NCBI GenBank assembly: GCA_011773795.1
Contig: WVWW01000083.1
Location: forward strand, 21,005 to 30,985
Length of the DNA: 9,981 bases
Direction: 5' to 3'
Origin: Acidobacteriota bacterium
Lineage (GTDB): Bacteria > Acidobacteriota > Polarisedimenticolia > Polarisedimenticolales > Polarisedimenticolaceae
Shown: in pieces, positions 5,301-9,981 of the stretch
Numbering within the stretch: position 1 is the stretch's first letter
How the letters are laid out: every line of letters begins with the position of its first letter
Program-made: the position numbers and the translations under genes
Notes under the pieces: generated by a model
Database searches by the model: none
What the model was told of the DNA's origin: nothing
Seen by the model: only the letters and a program-made list of their open reading frames with translations

Positions 5301-7737
5301 CGAGATCCGCGCAGGTGTTGTCGCCGTAGGGACCTGTCGTGTAGACACCGGGGGCGCTATTGCCGCCGCTCGGCTGCACGCTCCACGGAGCCGCCGGCGT
5401 CAGCAACGCGAGCCCCGTATCTCCCGCGTCGTCCGCGAAGACCGGCGGCGCCACCACTCCCAGCGGGATCGCGGCCAGCTCGACGTCGTTCGTCTCGACG
5501 GACCCGTTCGAATCGTCACGCGCGCGGACCACATAGAAGTAGTCGAGTCCGGTGACGAGCTGGTCCGTGTCGGCGTAACTCGTGGCGCTCGTCGTTGCGA
5601 GTAGGTTGCCGGGACCGGGCGTGAAGCCGGGCGTCGCCGCGCGATGGATCTCGTAGCTGACGGGGCCGGCGCACTCGGGGACCGCCGCGGACCAGGTCAG
5701 GTCCAGCGTGCAGATACCGTCGTTCGGCGTCGCCAGCGTCTCCAGCCCGGCGAAGATCGGCGGAAGCGTGCACACCCCCGTGGCGGTCACCACGAGCTCG
5801 TTCGACGGCGACGACGTGCAGAACCCGCCGTCGGAGGCCACGACGATGTAGTAGTAGTCGCTCCCTCCGCTCACGGTCGTGTCCGAGGTGTTGTAAGCGC
5901 CGGAGTTGCCGACACCGGGACTCGTGTCCGCGACGGTCGCGACGGTCGCGTACGGCCCGCCCGACGTTCGCGAGCGCATCACCCGGTACTCGGTCACGCC
6001 GGGCAACTCGGAATCGCTCCACGAGAGATCGACGCGGTTCGGCCCGCCGACTCCGCCGGCGATCGTCAGCGGCAGCGGGAGCACGTCGCAACGACAGGTG
6101 TCGAAGTCGAACGAGGCGATCCGCGTCGACCAGCCGCTGCCCTGGGCGTTGTACTCGCCGGTGAACCAGAACGTGCAGTCGTCCGCCGGGTCGAGGCCCA
6201 TCGCGGAGTAGTCGCCGTAGCGGTTGGTGAAGTTGAACGACGAGCCCTCGACCATCGACGTCTCACCCTGGGTCATCGTGTTCAACGGGTCGTCCTCGAG
6301 CCGGCCGGTGTAGCGCAGGCTGGGGAACGTCGTCATCGAGGTGACGTCGTAAGCGAGGGCGAGGTTGCCCTTCCGGTCCATCGCGATCGCGCCCATCCAG
6401 CGGTTGTCGCCGTCGGGCCCGTACGTCCCCTCCTGGTGCAGCGTCCAGGGTTGCGCCGCCCCACCGACACGCCGCAGCTCGAACCAGCGCGGGCCGCCGT
6501 GATCCGTTCCGTCGACATCGACCGTGAAGTTACCCGCGACCGCCTCGTGCGTGCCGAGGTTGACGTAGACGAGCCGGTTCATGATCACTTCGCGCAACGG
6601 GTCGAGGATCGCCGATGTCTCCGGTTGCGGGAAGCAGCCGGTCTGGGCCAGACCGCAGAGATCGGACTCGAACTCCGAGACGTCGATGTCGGTGAGCCGC
6701 GTCAACGTCGTGTTGGCCGAGTCGACCCAGTCGACGTCGAAGTGCCACATCTCCAGCAGGTCGCCGGGCGCGGCCGGGCCGCTGTGCGCCTCGGTGTCGC
6801 GGTGCCGCATGATGATCGCGGGCGCTCCGACCGGCGGTGGGGTCCCCCCGTCGGGATCCGCCGGCGTGGTCGCCTGCATCACGAACCCGGGAAGGTCCGG
6901 GATCACGACACGCTGGAACGTCGCCGGCAGTCCGGCGAGCATCGCCGCACGATCCAACGCGAAGACGCCGCCCTCCGAGGTCGTCTCGTTCGTCGTCACG
7001 ACGTAGGAGCCGGCGCCGCCGTTCGCATCGGTCGGCCAGGCCGAGTACTTCGGATAGTCCGGGAAGGTCGGCGCGGCGAAGTCGTAGGCGTAGTAACTGC
7101 CCGTCGGATCCGGCGTCTGCGAGATGTACACGCAGAGCCGGTTGCCCGCGCTCGAGAACTCGGAGAGCATCCAGCGATCGACGAAGCGGTCGTAGAGCAC
7201 GATCGGGTCGCCGAAGCCGGAGCCGCAAAACCCGGCGCCCAACCCGTCGAGCGTGAAGGTCGCCAGCGCGTTCGGCGCCGGAGACGCCTTGTCGTAGATC
7301 CGCACCAGGGCGCCGTTCAGGCTGTTGATCATCTGGACGTAGTGGTTCGGACCCACGTCGCCGACCGGATCGGGCGGGTTGGAGCCGCTGAAACCCAGAC
7401 CGTCGAAGTTGCGATCCGGCGTGTTGAAGGCCCGCCTCGACTCCGCCTGTACCGAGAGTCGCTGGAGCCGCAGCAACGGGTCGACCCCCTGGTTCTCGGC
7501 ACGACGGTCGTCCTTCGGGCGCGAAGGGTCGTGGTACGTCCGGCGCGGGATCTCGCGTACCGGATCGCCCGGTTGCCAGCTTCGCGGCGTCGGGAGGTCG
7601 CGTGCGCTCCCGTCGAACCGGTACGGCGTCACGGGTGCGCTGTGATAGACGGCGGGCTTGCCGCTACCGTCACCGGCAGCCCCGACACCGACGGGCAGCA
7701 AAAGCGCCAGGACAATCCATTTCGGGGACACGCTCAT
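2326..7737 (-). CDS. Giant secreted multidomain protein (N-terminal secreted-family domain, FN3, jellyroll and Ig-like modules)
   Basis: An 1,803-residue exported protein. Numbering is from the ATG at 7737, which starts a clean signal peptide (MSVSPKWIVLALLLPVGVGA). An in-frame TTG at 7761 would add eight residues and is less likely. Residues about 110-550 match a recurrent secreted-protein domain known to me by its motifs: DPVGDVGPNHYVQ, DPIVLYDRFVDRWMLSEF, TPDPTGSYYAYDF, and near its end RYGDYSAMGLDPADDCTFWF. It is probably beta-rich, and its function is unknown. An FN3 domain (about 553-655) follows. From 662 there are two full modules of FN3, immune-inhibitor-A/MAM-like jellyroll (DKGEVQIST, ending WxxDDIxV) and Ig-like domain (YQWxxDGVPI). 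A third module begins at 1398 with FN3 and a diverged jellyroll to about 1680. A C-terminal cysteine-containing domain (about 1690-1803) ends the protein. I see no catalytic motif. An adhesive or surface-display role is inferred from the domain types. The gene lies 81 bases after the DUF299 gene on the same strand. Confidence 0.9.
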   Translation of the reverse strand: MSVSPKWIVLALLLPVGVGAAGDGSGKPAVYHSAPVTPYRFDGSARDLPTPRSWQPGDPVREIPRRTYHDPSRPKDDRRAENQGVDPLLRLQRLSVQAESRRAFNTPDRNFDGLGFSGSNPPDPVGDVGPNHYVQMINSLNGALVRIYDKASPAPNALATFTLDGLGAGFCGSGFGDPIVLYDRFVDRWMLSEFSSAGNRLCVYISQTPDPTGSYYAYDFAAPTFPDYPKYSAWPTDANGGAGSYVVTTNETTSEGGVFALDRAAMLAGLPATFQRVVIPDLPGFVMQATTPADPDGGTPPPVGAPAIIMRHRDTEAHSGPAAPGDLLEMWHFDVDWVDSANTTLTRLTDIDVSEFESDLCGLAQTGCFPQPETSAILDPLREVIMNRLVYVNLGTHEAVAGNFTVDVDGTDHGGPRWFELRRVGGAAQPWTLHQEGTYGPDGDNRWMGAIAMDRKGNLALAYDVTSMTTFPSLRYTGRLEDDPLNTMTQGETSMVEGSSFNFTNRYGDYSAMGLDPADDCTFWFTGEYNAQGSGWSTRIASFDFDTCRCDVLPLPLTIAGGVGGPNRVDLSWSDSELPGVTEYRVMRSRTSGGPYATVATVADTSPGVGNSGAYNTSDTTVSGGSDYYYIVVASDGGFCTSSPSNELVVTATGVCTLPPIFAGLETLATPNDGICTLDLTWSAAVPECAGPVSYEIHRAATPGFTPGPGNLLATTSATSYADTDQLVTGLDYFYVVRARDDSNGSVETNDVELAAIPLGVVAPPVFADDAGDTGLALLTPAAPWSVQPSGGNSAPGVYTTGPYGDNTCADLVSPQMTLNVGNTLSFWSRYDIEGGWDKGEVQISTNGGGSWARLDVGYPGLSDRNADACGLPTGAYFTGTDTSWNRYEADLSPWDGQTVMFRWLFSSDALFTRPLGWTIDDIEVGNNAAACATASPCADNPAVEVTPDGPLTVCPGALPLLTADTTGGAGPFTYQWTRDGVPISGATNPTFQPVDSGVHDYNVRVKAAACPDEVSDGQATRLEVESAPQFGGIVSATDQRDAVCSIELDWDPAFSSCPGPLTYDVYRSTSAGVVPIQANRIASGVAATGFTDSVGLVNGTPYHYLVRAVESTTAQSDTNNVERSTMPSGLDLLAFYDDAGDTGAPQLATESPWSVEPNGGNEGPAVYSTGAYPDDVCADLTTPEFAVTADTLSFASRAEMQLSFDKGEVQISTDGGTSWDRVEVAYPETSVHETDACNLGIGDFFTGTSGSAWAEYTADLSAYAGQDAMLRWRLSTDTVVNDLGWWVDDIRVFDPGVCSPGSACAENPFVDVTPEGPQTVCTSGVPTLTAALTGGSGPFHYQWLQDGVPIAGANDPTFTPSAPGTADYNVLVGADACPDDVTDGLGTALTILDRPLFAGIESALNAQSPTCTVDLDWSAASGPCPGPITYTVYRDMTTPVALVPGNIVASGSSVTSFSDAASLVDGQTYYYNVQALEGSTGLLDGNGVDLAVTPTGLDSGLVDSYTEGFTDPLVINDWTITTGPGSHSCGAWAVASDAGSLPAGGSGNYLIADNRGPSSGGTGDCMDLFPQTSTTAASPAIDLGIDGLISATLSVEVRFEFDPINGEETAAIEVWDGAQWVALWTSAAADVNQAMSFDVLPYANAGFMVRFDYQGAIVDRFFSIDDVVVTTRAIETCVTGVPGPSPVPAGSLLVDRTPGATTAFDVSWDAVSCPEADYNLLVGDLGNVAGYALTGSACAIGTAGAFAWTGVPPGDLYFLLVGTDGAGTESSWGLDGTFAERNGNIPSVQCGVTVKNAIATCF
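3250..5754 (-). repeat. Tandem ~1.1-kb coding modules (FN3-jellyroll-Ig) inside the giant gene
   Basis: Module A covers 5754-4648 (369 codons) and module B 4647-3547 (367 codons). A third copy starts at 3546 but matches clearly only through its FN3 part, to about 3250. Each begins at an equivalent phenylalanine (FAGLETL, FGGIVSA, FAGIESA). The block encoding GEVQIS is the same over 23 bases, except one, at 5204-5226 and 4100-4122, exactly 1,104 bases apart. The Ig-like stretches reading GPFTYQW and GPFHYQW align in the same register. The modules have clearly diverged, so this is an old in-frame duplication. Confidence 0.85.
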
Positions 7738-7818
7738 TTCCGCCCGAACCCCCCAGTCCAAAACATACTCGAAAACGGTTTGTCGGCCCGGAGATTCCGG
7801 ACGTCGAAAGGAGGCGTG

Positions 7819-8649
7819 CTAAGCGGGCGTCCTGTCGCTTCCTCCATGAGCGAGCCGCATCACCTCGCGCGCGATCTCCTCCACCGCGAGATACGACACG
7901 TCCACCGAACGCCAGCCGTTGTCGTCCATCAACCGGTTCGCCGCGGCGACCTCGCGAACGACGGCCTGCCGGTCGATGTAGGGATCTCGCTCACCGAGAC
8001 GGAGGTTGAACGCGCGAGCCCCACGAACCGCCAGCAGTCGCGAGACCTCGACGCGCAATCCGACGACCTTTCGGCTCGGAACCTCGAACAACTCCTCGGG
8101 AGGGTCCAGGCCCGCCACCAGGGGCACGTTGGCCGCCCGGACCCCGGCCGAGGCCAAATAGAAGCAGGTGGTGCTCTTCGAAGCACGGGACACGCCGACG
8201 ACGACCACATCGGCCCGGGACAGCTCGTGGGGCCGCTGGCCGTCATCGTGTTTCAGGGTGTAGTCGATGGCGTCCATGCGATCGATCTGCTCACGATCCA
8301 GGGCGTAGAGCAGACCGGGCGTGTGTCCCCGCTTGCGGTGAAACAGGTGGTGGAGAGCCGAGAACGCCGGACCCAGGATGTCCACACAGGAGACTTGGGC
8401 CTGGCGCGCGCATCGCCGCATTTCGCGCCGGGCGTCCTCGTTGACGAGGGTGTAGAAGATCACCGCCTTGGATCGCTGGGCCTCCCCGACGATCGACTGG
8501 ACGCGTTTCAGCGTCCGCACATTGGCCCTCAAAACGGTCCGGTAACGCACGCCCTCGAACTGGACCGCGGCCGCCCGCACCAGTTGCCGGGCGGTGTCTC
8601 CGCGGCTGTCGGAGACGAGGAACACGGTCGGTGTTTTTGCACGCGCCAC
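7819..8649 (-). CDS. DUF299-family bifunctional kinase/pyrophosphorylase (regulator of PEP synthase or pyruvate phosphate dikinase)
   Basis: Members of this family inactivate PEP synthase or pyruvate phosphate dikinase by ADP-dependent phosphorylation of a threonine, and reactivate it by phosphate-dependent removal of that group, switching carbon flow between glycolysis and gluconeogenesis in the cytoplasm. Numbered from the GTG at 8649 (276 residues, the usual family length), the hallmarks are VSDSRGDTA at 12-20 (normally VSDSTGETA), LKHDDGQ at 132-138, and the P-loop GVSRASKS at 152-159 (normally GVSRTSKT), followed by YLA and ANVPLV. An in-frame GTG at 8721 would add 24 residues before the conserved start. 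Neither start has a clear Shine-Dalgarno sequence, though TATACT lies ten bases before GTG 8649. Neither target enzyme is in the window, so the PEP-synthase type (E. coli ppsR) cannot be separated from the dikinase type. Confidence 0.88.
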   Translation of the reverse strand: MARAKTPTVFLVSDSRGDTARQLVRAAAVQFEGVRYRTVLRANVRTLKRVQSIVGEAQRSKAVIFYTLVNEDARREMRRCARQAQVSCVDILGPAFSALHHLFHRKRGHTPGLLYALDREQIDRMDAIDYTLKHDDGQRPHELSRADVVVVGVSRASKSTTCFYLASAGVRAANVPLVAGLDPPEELFEVPSRKVVGLRVEVSRLLAVRGARAFNLRLGERDPYIDRQAVVREVAAANRLMDDNGWRSVDVSYLAVEEIAREVMRLAHGGSDRTPA

Positions 8650-8658
8650 GGCACGACG

Positions 8659-8664
8659 AGTATA
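8659..8664 (-). promoter_or_regulatory. Candidate -10 hexamer before the DUF299 gene
   Basis: On the minus strand TATACT (5/6 to TATAAT) ends ten bases before the GTG at 8649, which would place transcription start within a few bases of that codon. No convincing -35 sequence lies 16-18 bases upstream, so support is weak. If real, it would rule out the longer start at 8721. Confidence 0.2.
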
Positions 8665-8720
8665 GCTGGCAAAAAGTCGATCGATTCTGAATCCGCCCCG
8701 CTCATGTTGACGAAAACCCA

Positions 8721-8739
8721 CTCGAACGCGGCGTTCGAG
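8721..8739. promoter_or_regulatory. Perfect 19-bp palindrome in the divergent intergenic region, possible operator
   Basis: CTCGAACGC, one central G, and GCGTTCGAG form a perfect inverted repeat with nine-base arms. It lies between the divergently oriented DUF299 gene and the DUF4397-like gene, 72 bases from the favoured start of the first and 109 bases from that of the second. Perfect symmetry with a short centre suits a dimeric regulator's binding site. No T-tract follows, which argues against a terminator. The role is inferred from symmetry and position. Confidence 0.35.
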
Positions 8740-8834
8740 AGCTCATTCCGGTGAGGGGGACGCGACCGGACGAACCGCGCGACTTTGACGGGTCGGCACG
8801 GCCCGCTGAACCAAACCGGGCGACCGGCCCACTG

Positions 8835-8840
8835 AGGAGA
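8835..8840 (+). promoter_or_regulatory. Ribosome binding site of the DUF4397-like gene
   Basis: AGGAGA lies eight bases before the ATG at 8849. It is among the clearest Shine-Dalgarno sequences in the window and fixes this start. Confidence 0.75.
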
Positions 8841-8848
8841 AAGCAACC

Positions 8849-9670
8849 ATGAAACCAACCGAGAAAATCACCCTGCTGAGTGCCCTCATCCTGGTCACCG
8901 CGCTAACGGTTCCCGCGCAGGCCGACGTCACCGCTTACGTCGTCCACGGCATTGACGGCGATGACTTCGCCCTCGATCCGGCTCTTCCGGTCGACGTCTC
9001 GGTCGGCGGCTCCTGCGCCCTCACGGGCTTCGAGTTTGGAGACCGAGTCGGCCCGATCACGCTTCCGGCGGGAGACTACGACATCTCGATCTTCCTGGCC
9101 GACGCGGACAACCCATGTGAGGGCACGGAGGTCCTCGACCTCGACGGCGTACCGCTGACCGACGGAGCGAACGGGACGATCATCGCGCACCGAACCGCCG
9201 ACGGAACGCCCGGCGACGGTGACCTCCTGGGCCTCGGCATCACCGCCAGCCTGTTCGGCAACGACTTCTCGTCGACGGGTCGCGGCAAGGCCCGCGTCCT
9301 CGTCCATCACACCGCGTTTGCCCCGGCAGTCGACGTCGTCGTCAGCCGCGACTACGACGACCCCACGGCCCCGAGCGTGACCGTCAACGGATTCACCAAC
9401 CCCACGGGCGCCGCCGAAGCCGGGATGTCCCAGATCAACGCCGAGTTTCGTCCGGGTGAATGGGATGTCGCGCTGGAGCTGGGCGGGGCGGCCGTGTTCG
9501 GCCCGACTACAATCCGCCTGAAGCCGTTCACCGCGACCTACATCTACGCGGTCGGAGACTTCGCCGGCGGCACGTTCCAGTACCTCGTGTACACCAACAC
9601 CAACAGCGGCCTCAAGCCCAACAAATCGGACCTCCGCGCACGCCGCGGCGGACGCTTCATCCGTCGCTAA
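8849..9670 (+). CDS. Secreted protein with two DUF4397-like domains
   Basis: A 273-residue exported protein. Residues 1-25 form a Sec signal peptide ending in AQA, with cleavage before DVTAY. Two beta-rich repeats follow. The first, about 28-112, runs from AYVVHGIDG through LPVDVSV to LPAGDYDISIFLADADNPC. The second, about 148-240, runs from ARVLVHHTAFAPAVDVVVS to FTATYIYAVGDFAG. The pattern of an R/Y-V-V-H start, PxVDV, and later LPAGxYxI is that of DUF4397, a family of extracytoplasmic beta-sandwich domains of unknown function. Cys56 and Cys90 could form a disulphide. The C-terminal 15 residues are strongly basic (DLRARRGGRFIRR). The start is fixed by the AGGAGA at 8835-8840. The gene stands alone, divergent from the DUF299 gene and followed by a terminator-like palindrome. 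The fold assignment is by motif only. Confidence 0.85.
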   Translation: MKPTEKITLLSALILVTALTVPAQADVTAYVVHGIDGDDFALDPALPVDVSVGGSCALTGFEFGDRVGPITLPAGDYDISIFLADADNPCEGTEVLDLDGVPLTDGANGTIIAHRTADGTPGDGDLLGLGITASLFGNDFSSTGRGKARVLVHHTAFAPAVDVVVSRDYDDPTAPSVTVNGFTNPTGAAEAGMSQINAEFRPGEWDVALELGGAAVFGPTTIRLKPFTATYIYAVGDFAGGTFQYLVYTNTNSGLKPNKSDLRARRGGRFIRR

Positions 9671-9686
9671 TTCACCGCATCCCTCC

Positions 9687-9770
9687 GGGGTCAGGTCTCG
9701 CATTGCAGCACTGCTGAGGAAACTTCGTCGCAACCGTTACTTTCCATAGCTGCAATCAGGGCCTGACCCC
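9687..9770. repeat. REP-like inverted repeat with GGGGTCAGG ends
   Basis: GGGGTCAGG at 9687-9695 pairs perfectly with CCTGACCCC at 9762-9770. A second stem, ATTGCAGC at 9702-9709 with GCTGCAAT at 9749-9756, pairs perfectly inside it, leaving a short internal loop and a 39-base apical loop. CAGCA/TGCTG at 9706-9716 offers a small competing hairpin. The 84-base element sits 16 bases after a gene, as intergenic REP-type palindromes often do. From memory, GGGGTCAGGTCT ends recur around REP-associated tyrosine transposases. No transposase is seen here, so class membership is inferred. Confidence 0.55.
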
Positions 9771-9775
9771 TTTTT
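9687..9775 (+). terminator. Terminator-like end of the DUF4397-like gene
   Basis: The long stem of the repeat at 9687-9770 is followed directly by five T residues (9771-9775), giving the stem-plus-U-tract form of an intrinsic terminator for the gene ending at 9670. The apical loop is longer than in typical terminators, so efficiency is uncertain. Confidence 0.5.
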
Positions 9776-9794
9776 CGTTCCGCCGCCGCCTCGA

Positions 9795-9829
9795 CCCCGG
9801 CACTGACATGACGCCGGATTCTGCCGGGG
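9795..9829. promoter_or_regulatory. Inverted repeat upstream of the lipoprotein gene
   Basis: CCCCGGCA at 9795-9802 and TGCCGGGG at 9822-9829 are perfect eight-base inverted copies 19 bases apart. The repeat overlaps the candidate promoter of the next gene: the putative -35 falls in the loop and the right arm in the spacer. It could be an operator, or an RNA hairpin if transcription starts further upstream. Confidence 0.3.
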
Positions 9830-9836
9830 CTATCCT
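9808..9836 (+). promoter_or_regulatory. Candidate sigma-70-type promoter of the lipoprotein gene
   Basis: ATGACG at 9808-9813 (4/6 to TTGACA) and TATCCT at 9831-9836 (4/6 to TATAAT) are spaced by exactly 17 bases. The predicted start of transcription, about seven bases after the -10, falls on the ATG at 9843, implying a leaderless message. That agrees with the lack of a properly spaced Shine-Dalgarno sequence. Confidence 0.3.
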
Positions 9837-9842
9837 CTTCGA

Positions 9843-9981
9843 ATGATTCTTGTCGGCAGCCGGACGGCTCTCATCGTTCTTTTCGCCCTGGCGGTCACCA
9901 CGGCGTGCGGCCCCGGCTTCCGACCGCCGCTGAACCCGGTCTACGACAACGTGACGCTCGATTCCGACACGGCGGAGGTTC
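9843..9981 (+). CDS. Probable lipoprotein, 5' part only (runs off the window)
   Basis: The frame is open from the ATG at 9843 to the window end, giving 46 residues: MILVGSRTALIVLFALAVTT, then ACGPGFRPPLNPVYDN and more. A short basic start, a hydrophobic stretch and VTTAC at about residues 18-22 form a lipoprotein signal peptide, with Cys22 as the likely lipidated residue. The -3 position is Thr rather than the preferred Leu, so the lipobox is acceptable but not ideal. Proline-rich residues after the cysteine are typical of the flexible linker of lipoproteins. Codons end mostly in G or C as in the other genes. The mature domain lies outside the window, so the function is unknown. Confidence 0.65.
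   Translation, partial: MILVGSRTALIVLFALAVTTACGPGFRPPLNPVYDNVTLDSDTAEV

Noticed and set aside
7738..7761. TTG start at 7761 for the giant gene
   Set aside because: It would put eight residues, including an acidic one, ahead of a signal peptide that begins cleanly at the ATG at 7737.
7807..7814. AAAGGAGG on the plus strand, resembling a strong Shine-Dalgarno sequence
   Set aside because: The only nearby in-frame start (GTG at 7816) is one base away and would begin a frame antisense to the DUF299 gene, so it is taken as chance.
5644..8754. A 1,036-codon open frame on the plus strand
   Set aside because: It runs antisense through the giant gene and the DUF299 gene. Its product is rich in R, V and H with no recognisable domain, as expected when a G/C-ending-codon gene is read on the opposite strand. 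The minus-strand genes have clear domains.
8785..8790. TTGACG as a -35 element for the DUF4397-like gene
   Set aside because: The hexamer 17 bases downstream (GAACCA) bears no resemblance to a -10 element.
1..9981. CRISPR array, tRNA, rRNA or intact insertion sequence
   Set aside because: I found no regularly spaced short direct repeats, no cloverleaf or ribosomal sequence, and no transposase frame. The only long direct repeats are the coding modules of the giant gene.

Overview
The window is G+C-rich bacterial DNA (about two thirds G+C by eye) with strong G/C third-position bias, so the non-coding strands carry many long spurious open frames. A Gram-negative-type bacterium is suggested by an ECF sigma factor linked to a one-pass membrane protein, several Sec-type signal peptides, a probable lipoprotein, and a giant secreted protein built from FN3, jellyroll and Ig-like domains. 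An uncultured Acidobacteriota, Myxococcota or other 'deltaproteobacterial' lineage would fit. This is an impression from protein style; no 16S or other marker gene is present.

Layout. 1-32: probable last codons of an upstream gene. 32-86: an inverted repeat with GGGACAG/CTGTCCC ends that looks like a REP-type palindrome. 127-2182 (+): a tightly packed three-gene unit of ECF sigma factor, small single-pass membrane protein (candidate anti-sigma factor) and membrane-anchored protein of unknown function. Both junctions are 4-base ATGA overlaps, so co-translation is likely. 2183-2325: a convergent intergenic space with two small hairpins. 2326-7737 (-): one gene for a secreted protein of about 1,800 residues, with an N-terminal domain of a recurrent secreted-protein family followed by a tandem array of ~368-residue FN3-jellyroll-Ig modules. 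7819-8649 (-): a kinase/pyrophosphorylase of the DUF299 family, which regulates PEP synthase or pyruvate phosphate dikinase. 8849-9670 (+): a secreted protein with two DUF4397-like domains, ending at a second REP-like palindrome (9687-9770) that also resembles an intrinsic terminator. 9843-9981 (+): the beginning of a probable lipoprotein gene cut by the window edge.

How the genes relate. Only the first three clearly form a functional unit: a sigma factor with a membrane partner that presumably senses an envelope signal. The giant adhesin-like protein and the DUF4397 protein are independent secreted proteins. The DUF299 regulator is an orphan here, with neither of its possible targets in view. 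I see no CRISPR array, tRNA, rRNA, intact transposase or recognisable defence system. The least explained items are the sigma-factor cassette, several inverted repeats in the intergenic spaces, and genes whose start codons sit directly behind -10-like hexamers without a Shine-Dalgarno sequence.
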